64,000 nt of DNA, taken from NCBI GenBank assembly GCA_964019055.1, contig OZ025210.1:2371547-2435546 (forward strand). The letters are read 5' to 3'. A model generated the notes under the pieces. The model was not told the DNA's origin, ran no database searches, and was given only the letters and a program-made list of their open reading frames with translations. Source of the DNA: Anthopleura xanthogrammica (lineage: Eukaryota; Cnidaria; Anthozoa; Actiniaria; Actiniidae). The translations under genes were made by a program, and so were the position numbers. Shown here one piece after another: positions 25,364-43,810 of the stretch (positions are counted from its first letter, which is position 1; every line of letters starts with the position of its first letter).

Positions 25364-25975
25364 CTGTAGTTTAAAGGCGCACTTGGATGAAAATCGATGA
25401 AAATTGGAAATGCCTTGAAACTTGGTTAAACGTATCTATATGGCCCCTTCTTCACAGTCAAAATTTGCGGTTAAAAATTATGTATTTTTTTACAGCATCT
25501 AAATTGTGAGTAAATGACGTCAACCCTATTGTTCTCTTAGTTCTCTTTCACCATACTCCACATTATGACCTCACTATGCGTATCTCCTTTGCGCATAGTG
25601 AGGTCATAATGTTCCGTATGGCTCAGAGAATTACAATTATCCTGCAAGGTAAGTGTACCTCTTGTCTAATTTAAAATTCTCTTTCACCATACTCCACATT
25701 ATGACCTCACTATGCGCAAAGGAGATACGCATAGTGAGGTCATAATGTGGAGTATGGTGAAAGAGAATTACAATTATCCTGCAAGGTAAGTGTACCTCTT
25801 GTCTAATTTAAAATTTTTAAACCAAAATTTCTCAACTGCGAGTGGCTCCCAGGCTAAAATTTTTGCCAATCTGGTTTTCATAATCATGATTTAATTATAT
25901 CATTCTTAAATACTTGAACTATTCGGACTTTCAAAATATGGGGCGTTTTCATCCAAGTGCCCCTTTAAATCTACA
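25364..25975. mobile_element. 612-bp TIR element with two internal tandem palindromes
   Basis: Terminal inverted repeats of about 28 bp (CTGTAGTTTAAAGG then CACTTGGATGAAAA; right end TTTTCATCCAAGTG then CCTTTAAATCTACAG). Inside are two adjacent hairpins of about 130 bp (25551-25675 and 25676-25815) with the same stems but the 11-bp loop in opposite orientation. Confidence 0.85.
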
Positions 25976-26049
25976 GAAGTCTTTGGTAAAGAGATCATTT
26001 CCACGTCCAACCACAGCATGCTTGAAAAATTATGAAATAAGATTTTTTT

Positions 26050-26235
26050 GCTGTGTTGTAGCGTATTGCACTCCCCTTTCTCCTCTGGGGCCTTGGGTTT
26101 GATTTGTGAACTCGGCATCACATGTGAATAAAGTTTGTTACGTCTCTCCCTTGATTCGAGGGTTTTTTTTCTCCGCAAAATCTAACGCGCTAAATTCCGA
26201 GGCTTTGATCAGTACAGAGGTTGCTTCAGTGCAAA
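26050..26235 (+). mobile_element. tRNA-derived SINE-2 just upstream of PFDN2
   Basis: B-box-like GGGTTTGATTTGTG, then CATCACATGTGAATAAAG, CTCCCTTGATTCGAGGG, CTCCGCAAAATCTAACG and GATCAGTACAGAGGTTG, the diagnostic order of this family. Ends about 80 bp before the PFDN2 start codon. Confidence 0.75.
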
Positions 26236-26315
26236 TGAGCGTTTGGAGAGGTTATGGCATGAGAACGTGTGGGTTACCTGTGGCGGAGGAGAGCTGGTAA
26301 GTACAAGAATCCAAG

Positions 26316-27453
26316 ATGGCGAGCAGTGAAGGCAAGGCGGTAAAAGGGAAGGGTCACTTATCCCAAGAACAGATCATACAACAGTTCAATCTACTGAGAC
26401 AAGAATATACTAACATCCTAAACAAAATACACGAGCTAGAGATGGATCAAAACGAACACAGGTAAGGCTTTAAAACCTTGAATGTCAAAGAATTCTACCT
26501 GAATCTAACATGTCAAATTGTTGAAAGAATTCATATCCAGAAAACCCAAACCACATCAAAGTACAATTATTGAGGCATTAGGAAAATAGATATTGGTTTT
26601 AAATTCAATAAATTTAAAATATGTTAACAGTGGCAGTTGATAAAATGGTGTTTGAGGCATGACACCACAGGAAGCCCAATACATGTGGGTTTATCAAGCT
26701 GGTGATATATGTGATATTTTAAATCTATCTATCTTTCCTTGGTTTAGCGTCGTCACAGAAGCTCTCAAGAATGTTGATTCATCTAGAAAATGTTTCAGGA
26801 TGATAGGGGGGGTTCTTGTAGAAAGAACAGTAGGTGACGTCCTGCCTGCTCTCGAAAATAACCGGAAACAGGTAACCCATCAATCATCAATACCTTTAAA
26901 CTATGATTTTGCAATGGCAGATTTATGTTTTTTCAATCAGGGATAGGGAGACCCCACTATTGAAAGTATTTTGCTGAGAATGTAGCAGAATTAAATTGGA
27001 AGTTCTGATCCCCTGAGCCATTGATCTGCAACTGTATTAACATGTTCGGTTGTTGCTGCTAAAACCAACAGTATTAGTAAATTTTTATTAATTATATTCA
27101 CCACACTAGGGAGATAGCTGTTGAGACCGAGATGTGTTGCTCAGATGGTAGTAATAACAATGAGAATGTTATTAAATAAGCTAAAAATTATGTAAATCAT
27201 GAATGAGATTCTCTTGAAGAATCTGAGATTCTCTTGAAGCATTTCTTAACCCACAAATGAATCATTTCAGATTGGACTCATCTTGGACCGCTTAAAGGAA
27301 CAAATAATTACCAAAGAACAAAATCTTACTGGATTCAAAGAGAAGCACAACATAAAAATGAGAGGAGAAAAGGATAGTAGCACTGCAGCAGATAGTTCAA
27401 AAAGTCCAGAAAAGTCGTCAGGGGTACTTGTTGCTGAAGAAAAATCAAATTGA
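26316..27453 (+). CDS. PFDN2: Prefoldin subunit 2
   Basis: Beta-type subunit of the heterohexameric prefoldin co-chaperone, which delivers nascent actin and tubulin to the cytosolic chaperonin TRiC/CCT. Three exons (26316-26461, 26748-26871, 27271-27453) give 150 aa, close to the usual length of about 154. Diagnostic blocks are the N-terminal helix QIIQQFNLLRQEY, ELEMDQNEH, the hairpin segment CFRMIGGVLVERTVGDVLPA, LENNRKQ, and FKEKHNIKM in the C-terminal helix. The tail is Ser/Lys/Glu-rich. The start codon sits in CCAAGATGG. Upstream DNA to about 26050 is a SINE relic, so the promoter lies in or beside repeat sequence. It converges with the FASTK-like gene. Confidence 0.95.
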
Positions 27454-27687
27454 AGCAAAAAATTTTGTTGCACTTAAGTTATACTTAGTATTAACCTGAG
27501 TATTAGGCTCTTTTTTTTCCGGTACCCAACCCCTCCCTCCCTTAGTCAGCCAGAAATGGAAAGTATAGGGCAAGTGAGAGTCTGTTACTCAGTTTAACCT
27601 AGTATTGTACTTATATAATATACAATTTGTTACTAAGACAAGCAAATGTACAATAGTCAGGAAAAAAGGATTATGTCAAGAGGTATA

Positions 27688-27950
27688 CACCAATTCTGAA
27701 CATGGCGGATGCTCGAGTTTTCCTGGATTGAGGAGGCAAAAACAATGCTAGTCAGTCGTCATGATCTGTGGAAAGCTGGTTTTCCCCTCAGTCATCACTA
27801 AAAACGATTCTTAATGGATGTAAACACCAGTAACAAAGATGAAGCTTGAACAGTGAATAAAAACACAGAGATCATGGATGACTGAGTAGCCTTGTTTCAC
27901 CTCCTCTATCAAGGCTGTCTGTTTGTGTCTGCCATGTTCAGAATCAGTGA
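27688..27950. mobile_element. Foldback element downstream of PFDN2
   Basis: Ends CAATTCTGAACATGGC and GCCATGTTCAGAATCAG; inner AGTCAGTCGTCATGATCTGTG against CACAGAGATCATGGATGACT. Confidence 0.75.
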
Positions 27951-28056
27951 AGTACTTTAGGAGTGTTTCTTGTTTTTGAATAACCAATTATGGTATGTTT
28001 TTTTACTTTATCTATGAGCTATTATAACTATTTAGTGTGTATCAAAACCAAATGGA

Positions 28057-28062
28057 AATAAA
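28057..28062 (+). terminator. Candidate PFDN2 poly(A) signal
   Basis: AATAAA about 600 bp after the stop codon. The intervening sequence contains a MITE-like hairpin (27688-27950), so the true 3' end may be earlier. Confidence 0.3.
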
Positions 28063-28269
28063 ATAAGAAAAATAAACTGTTGTTTTATTCCTTGGAGCCA
28101 TGGGGTTATGCACTGCTAAGGGTATTATATGAGTTGAATTTTGTTCAATGTGTTGTTCTCTCCTAAACTATGAGGGTTTTTCAGTGTTCTGCTAATCTAA
28201 CATGGCTGCCAGTCAAAGTCTCTATTCTTGAACTGACACTGGAAAGTGTGATCCATGACATATTCATTA

Positions 28270-28410
28270 CTTTCCATACATCGGTTCACTGGTCAAACAC
28301 AAAGCACTCGAGTGAGGCTTCAGGGTAGTTTGAAAGGATTATTCAAATTTGAACCTTGCAGACTCGACTTAATGCTTTGTGTTTGACCAGGCAACTGATG
28401 TATGGGAAAA
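28270..28410. mobile_element. Foldback MITE between PFDN2 and FASTK-like genes
   Basis: TTTCCATACATCGGTTCACT with CAACTGATGTATGGGAAA, and GGTCAAACACAAAGC with GCTTTGTGTTTGACC. Confidence 0.8.
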
Positions 28411-28591
28411 GGTGAATTCCCTGCTTCCCAGGACAAAACATTTTGATACGAGGGAGGGGAGGGAAATTAGAGAACTCAAGCCAAAACTGGGATTGGATGT
28501 ACACTGATTAAAAGATAAAGGAGACTTCTATAGCTTGTACAGTAACTGCACTGTCTGGTTTTATTTTAAATTGTATACAAAGTTACCAGAA

Positions 28592-29875
28592 TTAATAAAC
28601 TTTAAACAAAGCCTGCTTAAACAATTTAGCTTTCCAAGAAGCTCTTGGTCTGAAAAACATATCAAAAATTGAATTGAATTTGTTTGGATAGAGAACATTT
28701 TCAAGAACTTTTCTTATTTCTGACTTATGAAATGGGCTTTCTTTGAGCAACATCAACAGCTCTTCTAGCAGTTCTTTTGAAACCATTTCTTCAAAATCTC
28801 TTCGAAATATAAGCATTTTGTCCAGCTTCCTGAACATCTTTACGCTGATTGTGTTGCATCTAAGAAATGAAACTGTAAGATAAACGAGGTCTTCTGTTGG
28901 GAATTTCTTTATTTCCATTACTGAGTACAAAGCATCTTCCATAGCTTGCATGACACGGTCTGCCAGTGAATCTATTCTGGAAAAAGCCAGACTCATGTGT
29001 GTTATTGCTTTTGGTTCAAAAAGACTTATATCTCTTGTTAAGAGTTCATTGCAAATTTCTTTTAGCAATGTATCTGCAGGTACAGACAGCTGCATGAAGG
29101 ACCAGGCAATGCGACAAAGGTCCATGCTTGAGAATGTAACCAGCTCTTGCTGAGACAGCTGTTTACCTATATCTTCCATTAGGTTGTTGGCATTGTTGTC
29201 TGCTAATGCACCTAATGTCCAACAAAGTAATCCAATTTCCTCTGAATTAAACCTTTCAAAGCCTCGGCCATGGATTTCCTTAAACATTGGGCCATATATT
29301 GGATAATGCTTAATATCCAACCATACAAGAGCCACTATAATGTCAACGAGTTCTCTTGAAGTGCTCTGGTCACAAAAATCTGACACATTGTCAATAAGCT
29401 CACACACATGTTTTTGATAAGATATTCTCTTGGACATCTGAACTTTTTCGTCCTGGTATTTTTCACATTGTTCTGCTATTCTCTTTAGTATTATGATTTG
29501 ATTACTAACACTCAGCACCTTGCTGTCTTTAGTGGCATTATATATGGTGAGTAATCTGCGAATGGATCTAGTATTAGACAGTTTTTCGCCTAGCTGAACA
29601 TCTTCGGGTACCGTATTCTCGGACAGACCGTCAAGCTTTTTCCTTCGCAGTTTTTTAAGTGCTTCTTGTGATCTGGCTACAACGTCTTCCTTCTTCTTAT
29701 GGATTCTTTCTAATTTTTTTCTTGCTCTTGTATGGAGTTGATAACTCGTTTCTTTTTGAAAAACTGGGGTCAGTTTGAAAAATTGTGGTCTAAATCCATT
29801 GATTCTGCATATTGTGGTGCGATTTGTAATAAGAAACCACGAAAAATACCTCTTCGAATAGCAAGCCACATTCAT
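28592..29875 (-). CDS. FASTK-like / helical-repeat mitochondrial protein, intronless
   Basis: Single-exon protein of 427 aa. I start it at the ATG (MNVACYSKRYF), not at upstream in-frame non-ATG codons. The first 60 residues are rich in Arg, Lys, Ser and aromatics and nearly free of acidic residues, like a mitochondrial presequence. Residues about 170-330 form repeated pairs of helices (for example EEIGLLCWTLGALADNN, MDLCRIAWSFMQLSVPAD, KAITHMSLAFSRIDSLADRV, EDLVYLTVSFLRCN). This pattern resembles the FAST/OPR-type repeats of FASTK-domain proteins, which act in mitochondrial RNA metabolism. No C-terminal RAP domain is visible. An AATAAA lies at 28560-28565, 27 bp past the stop. Lack of introns beside intron-rich neighbours suggests an old retrocopy or intron loss. 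Family assignment is by pattern only; other helical-repeat families remain possible. Confidence 0.55.
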   Translation of the reverse strand: MNVACYSKRYFSWFLITNRTTICRINGFRPQFFKLTPVFQKETSYQLHTRARKKLERIHKKKEDVVARSQEALKKLRRKKLDGLSENTVPEDVQLGEKLSNTRSIRRLLTIYNATKDSKVLSVSNQIIILKRIAEQCEKYQDEKVQMSKRISYQKHVCELIDNVSDFCDQSTSRELVDIIVALVWLDIKHYPIYGPMFKEIHGRGFERFNSEEIGLLCWTLGALADNNANNLMEDIGKQLSQQELVTFSSMDLCRIAWSFMQLSVPADTLLKEICNELLTRDISLFEPKAITHMSLAFSRIDSLADRVMQAMEDALYSVMEIKKFPTEDLVYLTVSFLRCNTISVKMFRKLDKMLIFRRDFEEMVSKELLEELLMLLKESPFHKSEIRKVLENVLYPNKFNSIFDMFFRPRASWKAKLFKQALFKVY

Positions 29876-30340
29876 GTTCACTCCGCCATTCAGCAAAATT
29901 GCAATTTCAGCAAGGCGTTCCTCGAACTGTTACAAAAGAAAAAAGAGCCTGGGAAGTAAAGACTTTTTAAATAACAATTTGAATCTATCTTTACCAGTGA
30001 TTTTATAGGGGGGAAAAGCGATCAATATTTTTTATCGTTAGAATTAAATCATGGATTTATTTTTAGGAATGAATTGAAAAAGAAATGTCTTTAATTCTTT
30101 ACAGAGATGACGTAATTCTATCCCAATCTTCTCGCATCTTCTCCCCCTTTACTTCCGGTCATGTATTCCACGTGCTCTGTTGGTGACGTCACTAAGAGAC
30201 GGTTCCTCAGCTGCCTCCCCGTCACTTCACAAGTTGAACACGACAAAACTAGTCTACCAAGTAAATTGGCCTAAAAAACCTCTTCTTTACTTCAATATCG
30301 CTCTTTCTTCGACTCGATAAGATTCAAGACAACTTCAGTT
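29876..30340. promoter_or_regulatory. Bidirectional promoter between FASTK-like gene and DDX3
   Basis: 465 bp separate the divergent start codons. It contains the same ACTTCCGGT ETS-type motif (30151-30159) as the UVRAG/MED14 interval, and a CACGTG E-box just downstream (about 30170). Pyrimidine-rich tracts flank the motif; no TATA box is seen. Confidence 0.5.
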
Positions 30341-38010
<7,670 letters not shown>

Positions 38011-38959
38011 GACACCACACCCTCTTTTACAAGTCATCTTGACAAGCCAAGCCAGTTGTGTTCTAAGTAAAGCTAGTATGCATTGTTGGCCAAATCTGAC
38101 ATCAAATATGTGTAAGTGATTGATTGGTTGGTTGGAATTCCCTTCCTAGATGTTGCTGCGGTGGATGACTCAGCTTCCATGACAGCTTTAATACAGCACA
38201 GCGCGTTGAAGAAAGAGCTGGTATTGCATGACGTACCATAGTAATTTCCCACAAGTAAACTGTGCTGCTTGTATTTGCAAGTCGTTTTCAAGTTCCTTTG
38301 ATAAACTGAACACCACTAAGGTGCATGGTCAGTGACAAGTTTCCATTGAAGAAATACTTATTTCTTCCTTTCTTATTCATGACTAATAGTCAATATGATA
38401 AGGTTGTGATGAATATTTGTCAACCTTAACGAAGGAAATACTGTAGTTGCTGGCCAACTTACACTCTAGGACATTATCAGTTTATTTTTTCTTTTAGTAT
38501 GCTATCTATCTTATAATTTTTTGTCTTAAAGTTACAATTCAAGGAAGAGTTAAGTTGAGTTACTTAATGACTTATATATAATCCAGTCTTGGGAGGGGAA
38601 TTGCATAATTTATTAATGAAAAAAAAGTCCTTTTTATTTTATTCATTTGATGTATTTGTTTTAAAATGACACGATTTTCAGTGTTAAATTTCAAGCTATT
38701 GTTACCCAAGATTTCTCATTCTTGATTATTAAAATCTTGATATATAAGTGATATAAAAATATATTATAAACGATAGTTATTGTTCAAAACTAATGTTTAT
38801 AAAGCCCAGATTGATGATAATAAATTGATTTATGACTTTGTACTTCACAAACCAAAGTACAAAAAAAATTAGGTTTTCAAATGAAGTTAAATGAACCGTG
38901 AAGAGTTCTGTTGTTTTTCTGATGGTTATCAGTATTTACCACTTAAAAAAGTTCACATC

Positions 38960-39093
38960 TAGACCCCTTGCAGCACGTTAAAATGCAGCTCAATTTGGAA
39001 GACAAAACAATAGGTTCCAATTTTTAGGACATTGAAATTCTTTTGTCTTGTCCTCCAAATTTAGCTGCTTTGACATCATGTGAAACTGGTCTA
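38960..39093. mobile_element. MITE family B, copy downstream of DDX3
   Basis: Ends TAGACCCCTTGCAGCACG and TGTGAAACTGGTCTA; inner arms TGCAGCTCAATTTGG and CCAAATTTAGCTGC. Confidence 0.8.
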
Positions 39094-41125
39094 TATTTAG
39101 ATTGCTATTTCAAGGTATGAGTGACAATTACTACATAGGAATACTTAAGTAAGTTTTTCTCTTTATGCTAAATCATATATCATAAGGAGTTGCCAAATAG
39201 GAGCCTGTATATGAAGAAAAGACAACATTAGGGCCTTTGAATGAAGTTTGAATTGAGATATTTTCTAATAGACTGTGTATATTCTTGATGCATTGGGAAT
39301 GTAATATTAGAAAAAGAGTATAGTACATGTGAAAAAAAGATAAAATATGCCAATATCAAATAGTTGCTTTAATATTTTTGATAGATCTTTTCTGGTTCAC
39401 CTAAATCTAGCATGGCTAAGATAATGATCTAGGTAAACACAACCAACACAGACTTTTGGGGTTTTGGCTACTGTTGATCAAAAATTCACTAGCTCAGACT
39501 ATTGAAAATTTGATTAACAGAAGCCAAAAACCCAGACGACTTGAATAATTCAATTATTATTGATAGTTGTCTTGGTTGCATAATTATGAAAATGGCCCAT
39601 TGTTTTCCACTTTAAAAGAGAACCAACTACAAGAGAGAATGCAATGATAGCTCTATAAAGTTGTTGAAAATTGGTGTGCAATGGCAACTATAATTCAATA
39701 TTTTTTTCACATGTTTTTGTGACATATTAGAAAATTTCATACTTTTCAAACTAAAACAGCAACAAACTCCAGTAAATTAAAATTTATGGATTCAATAAGG
39801 TTAAATAATATCACATGTAGTTGCAACTTTTGTACTTACAATTCTTCATAAAAAAATGAAGATTTCATCACATTTTATATTTTTCCTTTGTTTGTCTTTG
39901 AATTCAGTTTAAGAATTATTAGATATATTTACAAATAATCCTGTGCATTACAATCCCATATGCAGGTATCTGTACAGAAATTAGTATGTTAATCTCAGAA
40001 AAATCATATTTAGTGCTGGTATTTATTGGGCAATTTGCATCGTCGTTGCATTTTTAATTTGGGATTGAGATATTAAATGAAAATCCCTTGCAACTTGGCT
40101 AGAAAAAAGCAAGTTATTTCAGTAGAATCATCCAGAAATGCTACAGATTTTTGTGGCAATTACAACACAAAAACCAAAGGTTTTATTGCTTAGTAAAACC
40201 AAGGTTTCTGAAAATGCTGTTATATTTTCAGGCTAGGGGAATTTTTCTCTTCTTTTTTAGAAATTGTTTCTTAGACCATATTTCTGGACAAGAATATGAT
40301 CCTGCAGGCAACTCTTGATGTAAATATTGAAAAGATTATCAGAATTTATAACTCACAGCTTTTTTGTTTCGAGAAATGCTGGGGGAAAGTTAAGGGCAAA
40401 GGAGATTCTCAACTCCATGTCTGCCTCAATCCCTACATGCGAGTTATTTTCAGAACAGGTTTATCATATGTAAAGACCATCTCCAATGGTTTCAATGCAT
40501 TGATCAGAGCTTGAAATCATTGAACTTGGCCTTTACTTGATACATCTTTTGAATAGATATTTTTAAGATTAAAAAAAACAAAAACTGTTTTCAAAGAAGT
40601 ACATAAATATTTGTGTATCATAGTTGATACATCGAATATGTTAACTTATTTCGGAGTTTTCCAGACGCTAACACAACTAACTCTTTACTAGGGTAATTCA
40701 GAATCCATGGTATCCTGTGGACACGTTTTCATTTCATAAGTTCATTTTCCTCATCTAGTTGAGTGTAATTGAGAGATCTTTGGTTTCCAAGCTAAAATAC
40801 TGTTAAATAAAGGTTTATTTGTCCATTTGATGTCAGAAGCCAAACAATAAAGTTCAAATTTATGTCTATACTACTTGTTGTTTCATTGATTATCTTATAA
40901 TTATCATTTATATTATTTATCGGTTTTCGATATTCAAAGATCCATTCAAAGTTATAGCAATTTTTAATATTATAAAAAGTTTGGAGCTGCGAGCTGCACA
41001 CTGAAATCTGTGGGTTTTTTTGCTGTCAATCAAAAATGAAAATTCTTTACTTTTTAAATTTTTTGACTTGCAGGAGTGGAAAAAAAAAATTCAGCAAGCA
41101 GCTTCAAACTACCAAGTTCACATAA

Positions 41126-41409
41126 TAGACCCCTTGCAGCAAGTTGGAGTGCTGCTCAATTTGGAGGACAAAACAATACTAAGTTTCCAATTCTCAAGAG
41201 ATTGAAATTCTTTTGTTTTGTTCTCCAAAAAGACCTTTCCTGAATTTGCTTCAAGGATCACGAAACAATGGTTCTAAGTTGAAACTGAACTTGATTCTTT
41301 TATTTATCAAGGCAAGCCTTGACTTGAAACCATTGTTTTGTGATCATCCTAGTGAATTCTAGAAGGGTATATTGAGCTGCTTTGATATCAGTGACATGTG
41401 GGGGGTCTA
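41126..41409. mobile_element. MITE family B interrupted by family A
   Basis: Family B ends TAGACCCCTTGCAGCAAG and CATGTGGGGGGTCTA. Between TTTGTTCTCCAAA and GAGCTGCTTTGAT a complete family A element (about 41230-41371, starting AGACCTTTCCTGAATT) is inserted. Confidence 0.85.
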
Positions 41410-41581
41410 TTGAAAATCCCTGTAATGCAAATTATTTAGGCATTAAGAAAAAGCTGACTGGCTTATAGGAACAGACATCCCTACCCATGGCCATCTTGTA
41501 GTCCCAAATGCTGAGTGACAAATTAAAAACAACTTATAAATTTTATTACAAAAAAAGCTTACAAAAATTAAAAAACTTTCA

Positions 41582-43629
41582 TTATGAAAGACTGGTATAT
41601 CTTGGAATAGTAGTGCCGAAATAATCTTGTTCAATCATTCTCTTAAGACTAGGTCTGGGTACATAGGTAGCTGAGATAGATGGCGGACTTATGAAGGGGT
41701 TCTTATACTGGGGTTTATAGCTCCTGTGTAGGTCACCACTACTGGCTGTTGCTGGTCGAATGTGTTTGCTGACAAGATGACTCTTGTGGAACCCTTTCTG
41801 GCTGGACCAAAGATCTTTCTTGCAAGAATCTAAAAATCATATACCATTGAGTTAAAAGTATATTTGAATTCTGGGATGAGTACATTTTTCAGGTCGGCAC
41901 AGCTAGTACCCCTATGCTTACCTCTGCTGAAAAGCTGTTCTAAGTATGTTGAGGTCGCAACTGGAGGATCTCGTTCCTTTTCACTGGGCGCATCTAGAAA
42001 TCCAACTTCAAAATGATTCTCTGATTAGGCACAAATGTGAGGGTATACGATGGTATACTAAAATTCATGCTGGGGTAACATTTTTTCATCTTAGACTGAA
42101 ATTACTAAACCCGTGAAATAGGTATTAGACTAATACACTTTAGCAGACTTTAGTTCCATTGTTTTCTTTTGTGTCTATTTGACTATTTTACACTTTAACA
42201 AGCAATTTTTATTTCACAAGTTTAGTGATTTCACTCTAAATTCATCAAGTGGTACTAATGGACAAAGAATTGACACTCGAGGAAATGACACATGAAATGG
42301 GGAAAAAGTGGATTCAAACTAAATGCACTATGAGCTAGTTCAAAGTTTAAGAATCGTTTTCAGTGTGCATGAGATTTTATCCCGAATTTCTCACCTTTTT
42401 TTTAATTAAAAACAAAAGAATGTTTAAACAACAAAAGTCGAGAAATTCGGGATATTCTGAAAACGATTCTTAAACTTAAACTGGCTTATACCATCAGTTA
42501 TTCAGACTATCTGAATAACGTCAGTTGCCATGGTGATGTGCATCGTCTTTACATTAGTCGTAGGAAGATCTTTAAAAATTCACTTATATCTATAATAAGT
42601 ACTAATTCAACATTATAATTAGTTAAATTATGGCTTGGCTTATCGAGAAAGCAGAAAAATAAAATATAGGGTCAAATATATGAGAACTCAAACCTCGGCT
42701 CTGAAAGAGAGTGCTATCCACGCTTGAAAGAGGAGAAACAGTTTTGTAGCTATTGAATAACCTGTGGGCAGAAAGAAGGATCATAAGGATAAATAAATCA
42801 ACTGATTTAAATTTTTCTTCCCCAATATTTATATTTGCCAATAACTTCTAATCGATAAGTATCTTTAGTAAGCTTACGTTCTTTTGTTCTGCTTGAAGCG
42901 TATGTTTTTTGCACAAGTGAAGATTCCATGGCCAGGACGACAAGTGAAATACTGTACTCCACGGTATAAGCCATTATTTCCATCACAAACTGTAAGAAAA
43001 AAAAGACAGCCTTTGAAATAGTGACCTTGGGCAATATATTCCATGCGGTGCGTGTTTGCGTAGATCATGTTTGAGTTTAATCTTATACTAATTGTTTCAA
43101 TATAAATTGTATTTCGAGGCATGTGGTCAAATAATATGCATACTCGCTAAGTTTTTTTTCTTGTTTTGACTAGTTCGATTTAACGATGTATCAAATTTAA
43201 TAACCTAGTAATGAACAGATGTCTTTATGAGATGATAAATTGAAATTAAAGGAATATATGAGTCCATTATGAGAAGGATTAGGAGTCGAGCAAAGAGCAA
43301 ACAGAACATCGCAAAGATGAGACATTTCAGAATATCAAAATTGTGCAATCCTACCTTCTAAAGGAATAGGCTGAATCACATAAACAATAAACATGAAATA
43401 GTATGACACTATGATTAATCTAATGAATTTAAGTAAATGCGGTACTATTAAAGAAAAAAGTCGTAGCCCGTCGGCACGAAAACATACCTGAACGATCTAA
43501 GTCAACCCCGACCCATTCACCTTCTCGCGCTACTAAAACACCAGTGTATCTAACAGTTCCATCATAAATATCTCCTCGCCATAAGACTTCCACTCTTGCT
43601 TTGAGTTTAATATTATGGAATAATACCAT
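41582..43629 (-). CDS. Small CAP-Gly domain protein, probably ciliary/microtubule
   Basis: Five exons (43629-43488, 42989-42878, 42761-42694, 41993-41922, 41829-41582) join in phase to 213 aa. The N-terminus is a CAP-Gly fold: GVLVAREGEWVGVDLD, then YRGVQYFTCRPGHGIF and an IRF end, about residues 10-80. CAP-Gly domains bind the EEY/F tails of tubulin and EB proteins. The canonical GKNDG motif is replaced by DGNNG (50-54), so binding may differ. The rest is low-complexity and basic, ending KRMIEQDYFGTTIPRYTSLS. I do not recognise a named orthologue. It shares a 181-bp head-to-head interval with EFHC2, an axonemal protein, which suggests a ciliary role by context only. Confidence 0.75.
42331..42490. 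mobile_element. Foldback MITE in CAP-Gly intron
   Basis: TAGTTCAAAGTTTAAGAATC against GATTCTTAAACTTAAACTGG, and ATCCCGAATTTCTC against GAGAAATTCGGGAT. A half-copy occurs at about 62705-62790. Confidence 0.8.
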
Positions 43630-43810
43630 GTTGGAGTTCCATAACCTTGAATATTGTGTATGTATATAGTATTGTGTGTTTTATTACTGGCCTCGTTGTG
43701 GTGTCAGCTAGTTGCTAGGAGAAACACAGCCCTTAGCAACAAGCTGTCTTTATATTCACATCACCAAGCAAGATTCACAAACAACAACTACTTCAACTAC
43801 TACAACAATT
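43630..43810. promoter_or_regulatory. Bidirectional promoter with RFX/X-box-like sites (CAP-Gly / EFHC2)
   Basis: The 181-bp spacer between divergent start codons contains GTTGCTAGGAGAAAC (43711-43725), close to the RFX X-box pattern of two GTTGCC-like half sites. An inverted half site CCTTAGCAAC follows at 43731-43740. RFX factors drive ciliary genes in animals; the EFHC2 neighbour makes this reading sensible. Confidence 0.55.

Larger units (their letters stand above)
38011..41581. other. DDX3 to CAP-Gly intergenic / long 3' UTR region
   Basis: AT-rich sequence without a credible ORF between convergent genes. AATAAA at 38819-38824 is a plausible DDX3 poly(A) signal, implying an UTR of about 0.8 kb. 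The CAP-Gly gene has AATAAA on the minus strand at 41542-41547, 35-40 bp past its stop. The stretch holds a MITE (38960-39093) and a nested MITE pair (41126-41409). Otherwise I see nothing in 39100-41100. Confidence 0.5.

Noticed and set aside
28950..29153. 67-aa plus-strand ORF
   Set aside because: Antisense shadow of the FASTK-like coding sequence.
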